Assembly (NCBI GenBank): GCA_046348365.1 | Contig: JAXMEL010000005.1 | Coordinates: forward strand, 252,100-316,099 | Source of the DNA: JAEUPI01 sp046348365 | Lineage (GTDB): Bacteria > Pseudomonadota > Gammaproteobacteria > Burkholderiales > Burkholderiaceae_C | DNA length: 64,000 nucleotides | Reading direction: 5' to 3' | Shown here: positions 1 through 8,622 of the stretch, in pieces | How the letters are laid out: every line of letters begins with the position of its first letter | How positions within the stretch are numbered: position 1 is the stretch's first letter | Position numbers and translations under genes: made by a program | Notes under the pieces: model-generated | Databases searched by the model: none | What the model saw: the letters and a program-made list of their open reading frames with translations, nothing else | What the model was told of the DNA's origin: nothing

Positions 1-115
1 AGCGCCGCTGCTGTTCGTCGAGCGCGGCGCAGCCGGCCAGCAGCAGCGCGCTGGCCGCCAGCACGGCGGCCACGAGGCGCTGCCACGCACGAACCGGCAC
101 GCCGGCGGTCGTCAT
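1..115 (-). CDS. Putative lipoprotein, N-terminal part only (runs off the window)
   Basis: On the minus strand an ATG at 115 directly follows the TGA of mutL (TGA at 116-118), so the gene is translationally adjacent to mutL. The visible 38 or so residues give a basic N-terminus, a hydrophobic stretch rich in Ala and Leu, and a lipobox ending LLAGC, followed by AALDEQQRR. This is a type II (lipoprotein) signal peptide, so the product should be lipid-anchored in the envelope. The rest of the gene lies outside the window and its function cannot be told. Confidence 0.6.
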   Translation of the reverse strand, partial: MTTAGVPVRAWQRLVAAVLAASALLLAGCAALDEQQRR

Positions 116-1897
116 TCAGCGACCTCGCAGAAAGAGCCCGTCGAGCTCCTTCAACGTGATCTGGCGCCAGGTCGGCCGCCCGTGGTTGCACTGGTCGGCG
201 CGTTCGGTGGCTTCCATATGGCGCAGCAGCGCATTCATCTCGTCGAGCGTGAGCCGGCGGTTCGCGCGCACGGCGCCGTGGCAGGCCATGGTGGCGAGCA
301 GTTCGTCGCGGGCACGCTGAACGACGCGGCTCGACTCGGTGTGCGCCAGGTCGGCCAGCACGGCGCGCGTGAGATCCACCAGATCGGCGTCGGGCAACGC
401 GGCGGGCCGGCTGCGCACCGCCAGCGTGCCGGCGGTGAGCGGCGACACGTCGAGCCCCAGCTCGTGCAGGCTGTCGGCCGCCGCCTGCGCGGTGGCCATC
501 TCGGCCGGCGTGGCGGCGAAGCTCACCGGGATCAGCAGCGGCTGCGCGGCGAGCGTTGCGCCCGCACCGGCTGCCTTGAGCCGCTCGTACACGATGCGCT
601 CGTGGGCCGCATGCATGTCGACCACCACGAGACCATGCGCGTTCTCGGCCAGCACATAGGCGCCCGCGAGCTGCGCGATCGCGCGGCCGAGCGGCCAGTC
701 GGCGCGGGTGACGTCGGGGTCGATGCAAGCCGCGGTCTGTGCCGCCTCGGCCGAGGCGGCGGCTGCGGCGGGCCATGCCGGCAACGGCTCCCAGGCCTCG
801 AAGCGCGTCGCGGTCGACGCGGTCGGCATGCGCCAGGGCAGCGTCGCCGCATCGCGGGACGGCTGCCTCATCTGCGGCGCCTGTTCGCCCGCGCGCGAAG
901 CGGCGAGTGCGGCTTCCACCGCATGCAGCACTGCCTGGTGCACTGCGCGGCCGTCGCGAAAGCGCACCTCGATCTTCGTCGGGTGCACGTTGGCGTCGAC
1001 CAGCGTCGCCGGCAGGCGCAGGAAGAGGGCGAACGCGGGCTGCCGCTGGCCGTGCAGCACGTCGTCGTAGGCGCTGCGCACGGCGTGGCTGACCAGCCGG
1101 TCGCGCACGTGGCGACCGTTGACGAACAGGTACTGCAGGTCGGCGCGCGAGCGCGCCTGGTCGGGCAGCCCGACGCGGCCGTGCAGCGCCAGTGCGCCGG
1201 CCTCGCCGGCGAGAACGCGGCTGCCGTCGATGAAGGCCTCGCCCAGCACATCGCGCAGCCGCTGCTCCGGCGTGGCGGCGCGCCACTGCTGCTGCAGCCG
1301 CCCTTCGTGCCAGAGCGCGAAACCGACATCGGGCCGCGCCAGCGCGTGCCTGCGCAGCGCCTCCACGCAATGCGCCAGTTCGGTGGCGTCGCTCTTGAGG
1401 AACTTGCGCCGGGCCGGCGTGGCGAAGAAGAGTTCGCGCACGTCGACCGTGGTGCCGGGCTCGCGTGCGGCCGGTGCCAGCTCGCCGCTGCGCGCATCGA
1501 TGCGCCACGCCTGCGCCGCGCCGGCCGCGCGGCTGACGATCGACAGCTCCGACACCGACGCGATGGCGGCGAGCGCCTCGCCGCGAAAACCCATCGTCGC
1601 GACGCGTTCCAGCTCGTCGAGCGACGCGATCTTGCTCGTCGCATGCCGCGTCAAGGCCAGCGGCAACTCGTCGCGCGGAATGCCGCTGCCGTCGTCCTCG
1701 ACCGTGATCGCCCGCGTGCCGCCGGCGGCCAGCCGCACCGTGACCGCCGTGGCACCGGCATCGAGCGCGTTGTCGACCAGCTCGCGCACCACCGACGCCG
1801 GCCGGTCCACCACCTCGCCCGCGGCGATCTGGCTCACGAGCTCGTGCGGCAGCTCGCGGATGGGCCTGCGTTCGGGGGTGTCCACTCGGGCGTGCAT
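116..1897 (-). CDS. mutL: DNA mismatch repair protein MutL
   Basis: MutL links mismatch recognition by MutS to strand removal. The 593-residue product starts at the ATG at 1897 (MHARVDTPERRPIRELPHEL); the open frame continues upstream, but family members begin here. The N-terminal GHKL ATPase shows ELVDNALDAGA, DDGSGIP and GFRGEALAAI. The C-terminal domain has DMHAAHERIVYE, a form of the DQHA(x2)E(x4)E endonuclease motif, plus ACHGA and CNHGRPT, so this should be a nicking-type MutL as in bacteria without MutH. Its partner mutS is in this window at 18-20.7 kb. The gene is followed immediately by a lipoprotein gene and is divergent from the DedA gene. Confidence 0.96.
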   Translation of the reverse strand: MHARVDTPERRPIRELPHELVSQIAAGEVVDRPASVVRELVDNALDAGATAVTVRLAAGGTRAITVEDDGSGIPRDELPLALTRHATSKIASLDELERVATMGFRGEALAAIASVSELSIVSRAAGAAQAWRIDARSGELAPAAREPGTTVDVRELFFATPARRKFLKSDATELAHCVEALRRHALARPDVGFALWHEGRLQQQWRAATPEQRLRDVLGEAFIDGSRVLAGEAGALALHGRVGLPDQARSRADLQYLFVNGRHVRDRLVSHAVRSAYDDVLHGQRQPAFALFLRLPATLVDANVHPTKIEVRFRDGRAVHQAVLHAVEAALAASRAGEQAPQMRQPSRDAATLPWRMPTASTATRFEAWEPLPAWPAAAAASAEAAQTAACIDPDVTRADWPLGRAIAQLAGAYVLAENAHGLVVVDMHAAHERIVYERLKAAGAGATLAAQPLLIPVSFAATPAEMATAQAAADSLHELGLDVSPLTAGTLAVRSRPAALPDADLVDLTRAVLADLAHTESSRVVQRARDELLATMACHGAVRANRRLTLDEMNALLRHMEATERADQCNHGRPTWRQITLKELDGLFLRGR

Positions 1898-1934
1898 CGT
1901 GCGGAATTGTAGGAGGCACCGCGAACCCAACACC

Positions 1935-1940
1935 GATAAT
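1935..1940 (+). promoter_or_regulatory. Candidate -10 element for the DedA gene
   Basis: GATAAT lies 9 bases before the DedA ATG at 1950, in the 52-base gap between the divergent mutL and DedA starts. Transcription would begin about 3 bases before the start codon, giving a nearly leaderless message. No clear -35 box is visible. Confidence 0.35.
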
Positions 1941-1949
1941 CCCCGACCC

Positions 1950-2618
1950 ATGGACCTGCTCGTCTTCCTGATCGACTTCGTGCTGCACGTCGACGTGCAC
2001 CTGCGCGAGTTCGTCGAGCAATACGGCAACTGGGTCTATGCGCTGCTGTTCCTGATCATCTTCGTCGAGACCGGGCTGGTGGTGATGCCTTTCCTGCCCG
2101 GCGACTCGCTGCTGTTCATCGTCGGGGCGCTGGCCGGTGCCGGGCTGATGAGCTACCCGCTGGTGGTGGCGCTGCTGATCGCGGCGGCTGTGCTCGGCAA
2201 CCAGACCAACTACACGATCGGCTCGATCGTCGGGCCGCGGGTCTTCCAGTGGGAAGATTCGCGCTTCTTCAACAAGCGGGCGTTCCAGCAGGCGCACGCG
2301 TTCTACGAACGCTACGGCGGCATCACGATCGTCGTGGCGCGGTTCCTGCCGTTCCTGCGCACGTTCGCACCGTTCGTGGCCGGCGTGGCGCAGATGACGC
2401 GCGCCAAGTTCAGCCTCTACGACGTGACGGGCGGCTCGTTGTGGGTGGTGTCGCTGGTGACGGCGGGCTACCTGTTCGGCAACATCGCCTGGGTGCAGAC
2501 GCATCTGAGCACGATCATCTGGACGCTGATCCTGGTACCTGGCGTGCTGGCGCTGGCCGGTGCGTGGCGCGCGCGGCGGCGCGAGGCGCGCCGGGCCGAA
2601 GGCAAGGTTTCGGCCTGA
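1950..2618 (+). CDS. DedA/SNARE-associated family inner membrane protein
   Basis: A 222-residue polytopic membrane protein. The DedA core is clear: an N-terminal segment with YGNWVYALLFLIIFVETGLVVMPFLPGDSLL, a segment with FERYGGITIVVARFLPFLRTFAPFVAG-type features (here AFYERYGG then ARFLPFLRTFAPF), and C-terminal membrane helices ending in a basic tail. DedA proteins are lipid-handling transporters or scramblases, commonly for undecaprenyl phosphate or phospholipids, needed for envelope homeostasis; the exact substrate is unknown here. The gene sits on the plus strand between amiC and mutL, which run the other way, so it interrupts the common tsaE-amiC-mutL order. Confidence 0.9.
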   Translation: MDLLVFLIDFVLHVDVHLREFVEQYGNWVYALLFLIIFVETGLVVMPFLPGDSLLFIVGALAGAGLMSYPLVVALLIAAAVLGNQTNYTIGSIVGPRVFQWEDSRFFNKRAFQQAHAFYERYGGITIVVARFLPFLRTFAPFVAGVAQMTRAKFSLYDVTGGSLWVVSLVTAGYLFGNIAWVQTHLSTIIWTLILVPGVLALAGAWRARRREARRAEGKVSA

Positions 2619-2619
2619 G

Positions 2620-2710
2620 CTGTCGCGCGGCGTGCTACAGCGCGCGCTGTCGCGCGGGCTGCTACAACGCGCGCTGTCGCGCTGGTCGCTACAGCGCGCG
2701 CTGTCGCGCG
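2620..2710. repeat. 27-bp imperfect tandem repeat, about 3.4 copies
   Basis: Units starting CTGTCGCGC recur at 2620, 2647, 2674 and 2701, exactly 27 bases apart. Each full unit carries a CTACARCGCG core. The array lies between the DedA stop and the amiC coding end, and the last residues and TAG stop of amiC (2689-2691) fall inside it. A multiple-of-three period means copy-number change would not shift frame. Confidence 0.8.
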
Positions 2711-4089
2711 CGGGGCGGGTTGCGCGCGAAGTAGCGCCGGATGCCGGTGATCAGAGCGTCCACCAGCTTGTCCTGGTAGCGGCCGGTGCGCAGCAGGCGC
2801 TCCTCGTCGGGGTTCGAGATGAACGCGGTCTCGACAAGGATCGATGGGATGTCGGGTGCCTTCAACACCGCGAAGCTCGCCTGCTCGACGCGCGCCTTGT
2901 GCAGATGGCCCACGAGGCCGATGCGCTGCAGCACTTCGTGGCCCGCGCGCAGGCTGTCCTTGATCTGCGCGGCGGTGCTCATCTCGAGCATCGCGCGCAG
3001 CACCTGCGCATCCCTGGCCGTGCGCAGGTTGACCCCGCCCACCACGTCGGCGGCGTTTTCGCGATCGGCCATCCAGCGCGCCGCGGTGCTCGACGCCGCG
3101 CCGGAGGACAGCGCGAACACCGACGCGCCGCGCGCCTTGGGCGTCAGGAACGCATCGGCATGCACCGAGACGAAGAGGTCGGCTTGCACGCGCCGCGCCT
3201 TGCGCACGCGCTCCTGCAGCGGCACGAAGTAGTCGCCGTCGCGCGTCAGCATGGCGCGCGCACCGGGAATGGCGTTGAGCCGGTCGCGCAGCTTCAGCGC
3301 CACGGCGAGCACGACGTCCTTCTCCCTCAGGCCGCTGGGGCCGATCGCGCCGGGGTCTTCGCCGCCGTGGCCGGGGTCGATCGCCACCACGAGCAGCCGC
3401 TCGATCTTGCGCCGCGCTTCGGCGCCGGGCGGCGGCGGCGGGGCGGGCGTGCCGAGCGGCGCCGAGGCCGGCTTCGCCGCGGGTTGGGAGGCCGCCTGCT
3501 TCGCGGCAGGCTCGGGCGCAGCCGGCTTCGCGGCTGGTGCCGACGCGCCGAGTTCGCCGCGCTCGGCGCGCGCCATCATCTCGCCCAGCGCGTCGCGCAC
3601 CGCCGCCTCGGCCTGCTTCTCGGCGCGCTCCTTGTCGCGCAGCAGATCGATCAGCGGGTCGCGCTCCTGCAGCGGGTAGAGGTCGAACACCAGGCGGTGC
3701 CCGTAGGCCGCCACCGGCTGCAGCGTGAACTGCTGCGGTGCCACGTTCTGCTTGAGGTCGAGCACCAGCCGCACCACGCGCGGCTGGTTCTGGCCCACGC
3801 GCACGCCGGCGATGTACGGGTCGTCGGGCCTGATCTTGCCGACGATGTCGCGCAGCGTGGGGCTCAGCTCGAGCTGATCGATGTCGACCACCATCCGCGG
3901 CGGGCCGTCGGTGATCTGGAAGTGCCGGGCGGCGAGCGGCTCGTCGGATTCGATCGTCACGCGCGTGTACTCCGCCGCCGGCCACACGCGCACCGCGACG
4001 ATGCTCGCCGCGCGCGCCGCGGTGTGCGCGCCGAAGGCCAGCACCAGCGCGCCGCCATGGCCGATCGCGTGCCGACGGTTGAGCTTCAT
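2689..4089 (-). CDS. amiC: N-acetylmuramoyl-L-alanine amidase (AmiC type), AMIN plus Amidase_3
   Basis: A periplasmic amidase that splits septal peptidoglycan for daughter-cell separation. In the 466-residue product the N-terminus has twin arginines (NRRHAIG, residues 4-10) before a hydrophobic stretch, suggesting Tat export as for E. coli AmiC. Residues about 30-140 form the AMIN septal-targeting domain, about 183-222 an Ala/Pro-rich linker, and about 230-455 the zinc amidase domain with H241/E244 in DPGHGGEDPG, H310 in SVHADAF and E420 in ILVETAFISN. The start is fixed by an ATGA overlap with the tsaE stop (4086-4089). The C-terminus ends inside a 27-bp tandem repeat. Confidence 0.95.
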   Translation of the reverse strand: MKLNRRHAIGHGGALVLAFGAHTAARAASIVAVRVWPAAEYTRVTIESDEPLAARHFQITDGPPRMVVDIDQLELSPTLRDIVGKIRPDDPYIAGVRVGQNQPRVVRLVLDLKQNVAPQQFTLQPVAAYGHRLVFDLYPLQERDPLIDLLRDKERAEKQAEAAVRDALGEMMARAERGELGASAPAAKPAAPEPAAKQAASQPAAKPASAPLGTPAPPPPPGAEARRKIERLLVVAIDPGHGGEDPGAIGPSGLREKDVVLAVALKLRDRLNAIPGARAMLTRDGDYFVPLQERVRKARRVQADLFVSVHADAFLTPKARGASVFALSSGAASSTAARWMADRENAADVVGGVNLRTARDAQVLRAMLEMSTAAQIKDSLRAGHEVLQRIGLVGHLHKARVEQASFAVLKAPDIPSILVETAFISNPDEERLLRTGRYQDKLVDALITGIRRYFARNPPRARQRAL

Positions 4090-4559
4090 GCCAGCAATCG
4101 AACGCCGCGCGGCGTGTGGGCGTGCAGCGTCACCTCGCGGCGCTCGTCGGAGATCGGCTCGATCGCCAGCCACAGGTCGGCCGTGGGCAGCAGCTCGCCG
4201 GCCTTGCGCGGCCACTCGACGAGCTTGAGCCCAGGCGCAGCGAACACGTCGCGCAAGCCGGCGTCGAGCCATTCGCGCGGATCGTCGAAGCGGTAGAGGT
4301 CGATGTGCGACACCGCGTGGCCGGCCACCTCGTAGGGCTCCAGCAGCGCGTAGGTGGGGCTCTTGATGCGGCCGGCCACACCCAGCGCGCGCAGCAGGTG
4401 GCGCGTGAACGTGGTCTTGCCGGCGCCGAGCGGCCCGTCGAGCGCGATAAAGGCATCGAGCAGCTCGGGCTTGGCGGCCAGTGCGGCAGCAAAGGCGGCG
4501 CATTCGGCCTCGTCGGCCCACTGCAGCGAGCGCGTTTCTAGAATCGGCGGATGCGTCAC
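4086..4559 (-). CDS. tsaE: tRNA threonylcarbamoyladenosine biosynthesis ATPase TsaE
   Basis: TsaE is the ATPase that cycles the TsaB-TsaD complex making t6A37 in tRNA. The product is 157 residues from a GTG at 4559, the usual family length. The P-loop GPLGAGKTT is at about residues 42-50, followed by SPTYALLEPYEV and HIDLYRFDDPREW, both family hallmarks. The open frame extends further upstream (to 4628), but that would overlap queG deeply. The stop overlaps the amiC start by ATGA, so the two genes are translationally coupled; the first codons overlap the divergent queG start by about 9 bases. Confidence 0.93.
   Translation of the reverse strand: MTHPPILETRSLQWADEAECAAFAAALAAKPELLDAFIALDGPLGAGKTTFTRHLLRALGVAGRIKSPTYALLEPYEVAGHAVSHIDLYRFDDPREWLDAGLRDVFAAPGLKLVEWPRKAGELLPTADLWLAIEPISDERREVTLHAHTPRGVRLLA
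4539..4544 (+). promoter_or_regulatory. Candidate -10 element for queG (possible leaderless mRNA)
   Basis: TAGAAT in the context TTCTAGAATCGG ends 6 bases before the queG ATG at 4551, so the predicted transcription start coincides with the start codon. The same TAGAAT box recurs before dctP (55285), dctQ (58937) and rpsU (60173). No obvious Shine-Dalgarno precedes queG. Confidence 0.4.
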
Positions 4560-5663
4560 GAAGGCGGACCGCGTGCAGAGGGCCTCGACGGGGTGTGGGT
4601 ACTCGAGCAACTGCGGGTCTGGGCGCACGAGCTGGGATTTTCACAGATCGGCGTGGCCGACGCGACGCTGCGCGGCGCCGAAGCGGGCTTGCAGGCTTGG
4701 CTGTCGGCGGGCTACCACGGTCGCATGCACTACATGGCCGCGCACGGCGGCAAGCGCGCGCGGCCGACCGAGCTGGTGCCCGGCACGCTGCGCGTGATCA
4801 CCGCGCGCATGGACTACCTGCCGCGCGATGCGCCCGAGGACTGGGCCGCGCGCGAGCTGCGGCGCCTGCATGCGCCGGGCGACGCGGTGGTGTCGATCTA
4901 TGCGCGCGGCCGCGACTACCACAAGGTGCTGCGGCAGCGCCTGCAGGTGCTGGCCGAGCGGCTGGCCGCGGCGATCGGCCCGTTCGGCCACCGCGTGTTC
5001 ACCGATTCGGCGCCGCTGCTCGAGGTCGAGCTCGCGGCGCGCAGCGGCATCGGCTGGCGCGGCAAGCACACGCTCGCGCTCGCGCGCGACGGCGGCTCGA
5101 TGGCCTTCCTCGGCGAGATCTGCGTCGACCTGCCGTTGCCGATCACGCCGCACGCGTCCGACCATTGCGGCAGCTGCCAGGCCTGCATCGACGTGTGCCC
5201 CACGCGCGCCATCGTGGCGCCGTACCGGCTCGACGCACGGCGCTGCATCTCTTACCTCACGATCGAGCATGACGGACCGATCCCGCTCGAACTGCGGCCG
5301 CTGATCGGCAACCGCATCTACGGCTGCGACGACTGCCAGCTCGTGTGCCCGTGGAACAAGTACGCGCGGCGTGCCACGCTGGCGGATTTCGACGCGCGGC
5401 CCGCGCTCGCCGGCCGCACGCTGCTCGAGCTGTGGCGCTGGAGCGAGGCCGACTTCCTGCATGCCACCGAGGGCAGCGCGATCCGCCGCATCGGGTGGAC
5501 GCGCTGGCGGCGCAACCTCGCGGTGGCCAGCGGCAACGCGCTGCGGGCCTCGCCGCAGGCCGCGTGGGCGATGCCGCTGCGCCAAGCGTTGCAGCAGGCG
5601 CTCACCGATGCCGATGCGCTGGTGCTGGAGCACGTGCGCTGGGCGCTCGAAACCGGGGCTTGA
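4551..5663 (+). CDS. queG: Epoxyqueuosine reductase QueG
   Basis: QueG performs the last step of queuosine synthesis in tRNA, a cobalamin-dependent reduction of epoxyqueuosine. The 370-residue protein carries two [4Fe-4S] cysteine sets, CGSCQACIDVCP (Cys206, 209, 212, 216) and CDDCQLVCP (Cys259, 262, 266), preceded by the catalytic/cobalamin domain with YARGRDYHKVL and GWRGKHTLALARDGGS. The C-terminal HEAT-like part includes IRRIGWTRWRRNLAVASGNAL. It is divergent from tsaE, an arrangement frequent in betaproteobacteria. The ATG at 4551 fits a leaderless transcript; an internal GTG about 14 codons in is an alternative start. Confidence 0.95.
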   Translation: MRHEGGPRAEGLDGVWVLEQLRVWAHELGFSQIGVADATLRGAEAGLQAWLSAGYHGRMHYMAAHGGKRARPTELVPGTLRVITARMDYLPRDAPEDWAARELRRLHAPGDAVVSIYARGRDYHKVLRQRLQVLAERLAAAIGPFGHRVFTDSAPLLEVELAARSGIGWRGKHTLALARDGGSMAFLGEICVDLPLPITPHASDHCGSCQACIDVCPTRAIVAPYRLDARRCISYLTIEHDGPIPLELRPLIGNRIYGCDDCQLVCPWNKYARRATLADFDARPALAGRTLLELWRWSEADFLHATEGSAIRRIGWTRWRRNLAVASGNALRASPQAAWAMPLRQALQQALTDADALVLEHVRWALETGA

Positions 5664-5742
5664 GCCGCTTCGACGCGACGGCGCGGGTGGTGTTGGCACA
5701 ATACCGCCGTCTCTCACGTTGGTGCCACAGGAGTCGTTGACC

Positions 5743-6711
5743 ATGCGTCGTCGGATCGCCTTGCTTGCCTTCACGTCCATTGCAGCCGCGCCGCTCGCCG
5801 CGCTGGCCCAGGCCTATCCCACGAAGCCCGTGCGGCTGGTGGTGCCGTTCGCGCCGGGCGGCACCACCGACATCGTGGCGCGCATCGTCTCCGAGCGGCT
5901 GTCGAGCGTGCTCGGCCAGCAGGTGCTGGTCGAGAACAAGGCCGGCGGCGGCGGCTCGATCGGCGCGCTGGAGATCGTGAAGGCCGCGCCCGACGGCTAC
6001 GCGCTGGGCATGGCCACCGTCTCCACCACCGCCGCCAACCCTGCCATCAATGCCCGGATCGGCTACAACCCGGTCAACGACTTCACGCCGATCATCAACA
6101 TCGCGGCGACGCCCAACGTGATCGCCGTGCACCCGTCGTTCCCGGCCAAGGATTACAAGGCCTTCATCGCCGAGCTGAAGAGCAAGCCCGGCAAGTACTC
6201 CTACGCCAGCTCGGGCACGGGCGGCATCGGCCACCTGCAGACCGAGCTCTTCAAGAGCCTGTCGGGCACCTTCATCACGCACATCCCGTACCGCGGCGCC
6301 GGCCCGGCGTTGAACGACACGGTGGCCGGCCAGGTGCCGATCATCTTCGACAACATGCCCTCGGCGCTGCCGTTCATCAAGGACGGGCGTCTGGTGCCGA
6401 TCGTCGTCGCCGCGCCGCAGCGCCTGGCCGTGCTGCCCAACGTGCCGACCTTCAAGGAGGTGGGGCTGGAGCCGGTGAACCGCATGGCCTACTACGGCAT
6501 CTACGGGCCGAAGGGGATGCCCAAGGACATCGTCGACAAGGTGTCGGCCGCGGTGAAGAAGGCGCTCGAGGACGCCAACGTGCGCAAGCGCATCGAGGAC
6601 ACCGGCTCGCTGATCGTCGGCAATTCGCCGGCCGAGTTCGCCGAGCAGATCAGGGCCGAGTTCGAGGTCTACAAGAAGGTCGTCGACGCCCAGAAGCTCA
6701 AGCTCGACTGA
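5743..6711 (+). CDS. Bug (TctC) family periplasmic solute-binding protein
   Basis: A 322-residue tripartite-tricarboxylate receptor of the Bug type that binds a small organic acid or similar ligand in the periplasm. The start is the ATG at 5743 with an ACAGGAG ribosome binding site about 10 bases upstream. Residues 1-23 are a signal peptide ending ALA-QA, followed by YPTKPVRLVVPFAPGGTTD, the universal Bug N-terminal motif, and PDGYALGM in place of the usual ADGYTL. Downstream HIPYRGAGPALND is typical of the second lobe. No TctA or TctB membrane subunit is nearby, so it is an orphan receptor whose ligand cannot be inferred. An imperfect -10 (CACAAT at 5697) precedes it. Confidence 0.92.
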   Translation: MRRRIALLAFTSIAAAPLAALAQAYPTKPVRLVVPFAPGGTTDIVARIVSERLSSVLGQQVLVENKAGGGGSIGALEIVKAAPDGYALGMATVSTTAANPAINARIGYNPVNDFTPIINIAATPNVIAVHPSFPAKDYKAFIAELKSKPGKYSYASSGTGGIGHLQTELFKSLSGTFITHIPYRGAGPALNDTVAGQVPIIFDNMPSALPFIKDGRLVPIVVAAPQRLAVLPNVPTFKEVGLEPVNRMAYYGIYGPKGMPKDIVDKVSAAVKKALEDANVRKRIEDTGSLIVGNSPAEFAEQIRAEFEVYKKVVDAQKLKLD

Positions 6712-6728
6712 TCACCAAGGCGCATCCG

Positions 6729-7682
6729 ATGTCCCGGCGCGTGGTGGTGCTCGGCGGCACCGGCTTCGTCGGCCGGGCTTTCGCGGCGCGTTGCGCGGCC
6801 GAGGGGCCGCAGTGGCAGCTCGTGGTGCCGACGCGGCAGCTGGCCCATGGCGATGTGCTGCGATCGGTGCCGCGGCTGGAGCTGCTCGAGGCCGACGTGC
6901 ACGACCCGCGCGCGCTCGAAGGTCTGTGCACCGGAGCCGACGCGGTGGTCAACCTGGTGGCGATCCTGCACGGCAGCGCCGCGGCGTTCGAGCAGGTGCA
7001 CGTGGAGCTGCCGCGCCGCATCGCGGCGGCCTGCAGGGCCTGCGGCGTGCGCCGCGTGGTGCACGTGAGCGCGCTCGGCGTCGGCGATGACGCGCCGTCT
7101 GATTACCTGCGCAGCAAGACGGCCGGCGAGGCGGTGTTGCGCTCCGCGGGCCTCGACCTGACGATCCTGCGCCCGTCGACGATCTTCGGCACCGGCGATC
7201 GCTTCCTCAACCTCTTCGCGCAGATGCAGGCCGTGCTGCCCGTGATGCTGCTGCCGGGCGCCGGCACGCCGTTCGAGCCGGTGTGGGTGCGTGACGTGGC
7301 GGCGGTGCTGCTGCGCTGCCTCGACGACCCGGCCACGATCGGCAAGACCTACGAACTCACAGGGCCGCAGGTGTTCACGCTCGCCGAGCTGGTGCGCAAG
7401 GCAGGCGCGCGCGCCGGCCATGCGCGCCCCGTGCTGCCGCTGCCGGCGCCGCTGGCGATGCTGCAGGCCTGGGTGTTCGAGCATCTGCCGGGCCCGACGC
7501 TGCTGTCGCGCGACAACCTGCGTTCGATGCGCACGCCGAGCGTGGCCACCGGCACCTGCCCAGGCTTCGCGGAGCTGGGTCTGTCGCCGAGCTCGATCGA
7601 CGCCGCCTGGGCGCAGGACGACCCCGCCGCGGTCGCCGATGCCGAGCTGCGGCGTTGGCGCAGCCAGCACGGTGGTCACTGA
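6729..7682 (+). CDS. NDUFA9-like NAD(P)-binding atypical SDR (complex I associated family)
   Basis: A 317-residue extended/atypical short-chain dehydrogenase starting MSRRVVVLGGTGFVGRAF, with the Rossmann glycine motif GGTGFVG at residues 9-15. The HVSALGVGDDAPSDYLRSKTAGE stretch and the LRPSTIFGTGDRFLNLF region are hallmarks of the bacterial proteins related to mitochondrial NDUFA9. Such proteins bind NADP(H); their role in Proteobacteria is not well defined. The catalytic Tyr lies in DYLRSK. It follows the Bug gene by 17 bases and its end overlaps the xerD start by 11 bases, so the three could be cotranscribed. Confidence 0.85.
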   Translation: MSRRVVVLGGTGFVGRAFAARCAAEGPQWQLVVPTRQLAHGDVLRSVPRLELLEADVHDPRALEGLCTGADAVVNLVAILHGSAAAFEQVHVELPRRIAAACRACGVRRVVHVSALGVGDDAPSDYLRSKTAGEAVLRSAGLDLTILRPSTIFGTGDRFLNLFAQMQAVLPVMLLPGAGTPFEPVWVRDVAAVLLRCLDDPATIGKTYELTGPQVFTLAELVRKAGARAGHARPVLPLPAPLAMLQAWVFEHLPGPTLLSRDNLRSMRTPSVATGTCPGFAELGLSPSSIDAAWAQDDPAAVADAELRRWRSQHGGH

Positions 7683-8601
7683 CGCAGCGGCCGCCGGCGC
7701 CGCGCCGCCTGCGGCGAGCGCCGCCGCGATCCGCCGCTTCACCGAGACGCTGTGGCTCGAAGACGGGCTCGCAGCGCAGACCACCACAGCCTACGCGCGC
7801 GACCTGACGCTCTTCGCACGCTGGCTCGCCGGCCACGGCGAGCGCACGCTGGACCAGGCCACCGAGGCCGATGTGCTGGGCTACATGGCCGAGCGGCACG
7901 CGGCCACGCGCGCCACCACGGCCAACCGCCGGCTGAGCGTCTTCAAGCGCTACTTCCGCTGGGCGCTCCGCGAGGGCCGCACGCAGGCCGACCCCACGCT
8001 GCGCCTGGCCTCGGCGCGACAGCCGCTGCGCGTGCCCAAGACGCTGAGCGAGGCCCAGGTGGAGGCGCTGCTGAAGGCGCCCGACGTCGACACGCCGCTG
8101 GGCCTGCGCGACCGCGCGATGCTCGAACTCATGTACGCCAGCGGCCTGCGCGTGAGCGAACTGGTGACGCTGAAGTCGGTGCACCTGAGCCAGGCCGACG
8201 GCGTGCTGCGCGTCACCGGCAAGGGCAGCAAGGAGCGGCTGGTGCCGTTCGGCGCCGAGGCGCAGGCGTGGATCGAGCGCTATCTGAAGCAATCGCGCGC
8301 CGAGATCCTCGGCGAGCAGCGCAGCGACGCGCTGTTCGTCACCGCGCGCGGCGGCCCGATGACGCGGCAGATGTTCTGGAAGCTCATCAAGCGCCACGCG
8401 CTGGCGGCCGACATCCGCAGCGCGCTGTCGCCGCACACGCTGCGCCATGCCTTCGCGACGCACCTGCTCAACCATGGCGCCGACCTGCGCGCGGTGCAGA
8501 TGCTGCTCGGCCATGCCGACATCTCGACGACGACCATCTACACCCATGTGGCGCGCGAGCGGCTGCGGCAGTTGCATGCGAAGCACCACCCGCGCGCCTG
8601 A
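7672..8601 (+). CDS. xerD: Site-specific tyrosine recombinase XerD
   Basis: XerD works with XerC at dif to resolve chromosome dimers. The 309-residue product starts at a GTG (7672) overlapping the previous gene; the reading frame fits family length. Residues about 20-105 form the SAM-like core-binding domain (SAAAIRRFTETLWLEDGLA then TTANRRLSVFKRYFRW). The catalytic domain shows Arg in ASGLRVSELV, Lys in TGKGSKERLVPFG, His-x-x-Arg in SPHTLRHAFATHLL, His in LLGHADISTT and Tyr in TIYTHV. It is a chromosomal housekeeping recombinase, not an element integrase: no att repeats or element genes lie beside it. Confidence 0.95.
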   Translation: MVTDAAAAGAAPPAASAAAIRRFTETLWLEDGLAAQTTTAYARDLTLFARWLAGHGERTLDQATEADVLGYMAERHAATRATTANRRLSVFKRYFRWALREGRTQADPTLRLASARQPLRVPKTLSEAQVEALLKAPDVDTPLGLRDRAMLELMYASGLRVSELVTLKSVHLSQADGVLRVTGKGSKERLVPFGAEAQAWIERYLKQSRAEILGEQRSDALFVTARGGPMTRQMFWKLIKRHALAADIRSALSPHTLRHAFATHLLNHGADLRAVQMLLGHADISTTTIYTHVARERLRQLHAKHHPRA

Positions 8602-8622
8602 GCGCGCGATGCGCGTCGGTTG

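Noticed and set aside
116..1897. Met replacing Gln in the MutL DQHA endonuclease motif.
   Set aside because: The metal-binding Asp, His and Glu residues remain; this position varies in betaproteobacterial MutL, so it is not evidence of an inactive enzyme.
182..1912. Very long plus-strand open frame opposite mutL (and similar ones opposite mutS, eno, pyrG).
   Set aside because: Such antisense frames are a by-product of G/C third-position bias; translations are Arg/Ala/His-rich with no family motifs.
116..2029. Longer MutL start upstream of 1897.
   Set aside because: The added residues are low-complexity Ser/Arg sequence and overlap the DedA gene; the family N-terminus starts at the ATG at 1897.
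7672..8601. Tyrosine recombinase as a sign of an integrated element.
   Set aside because: Sequence pattern, length and neighbours fit chromosomal XerD; no att repeats, tRNA gene or mobile-element genes are beside it.
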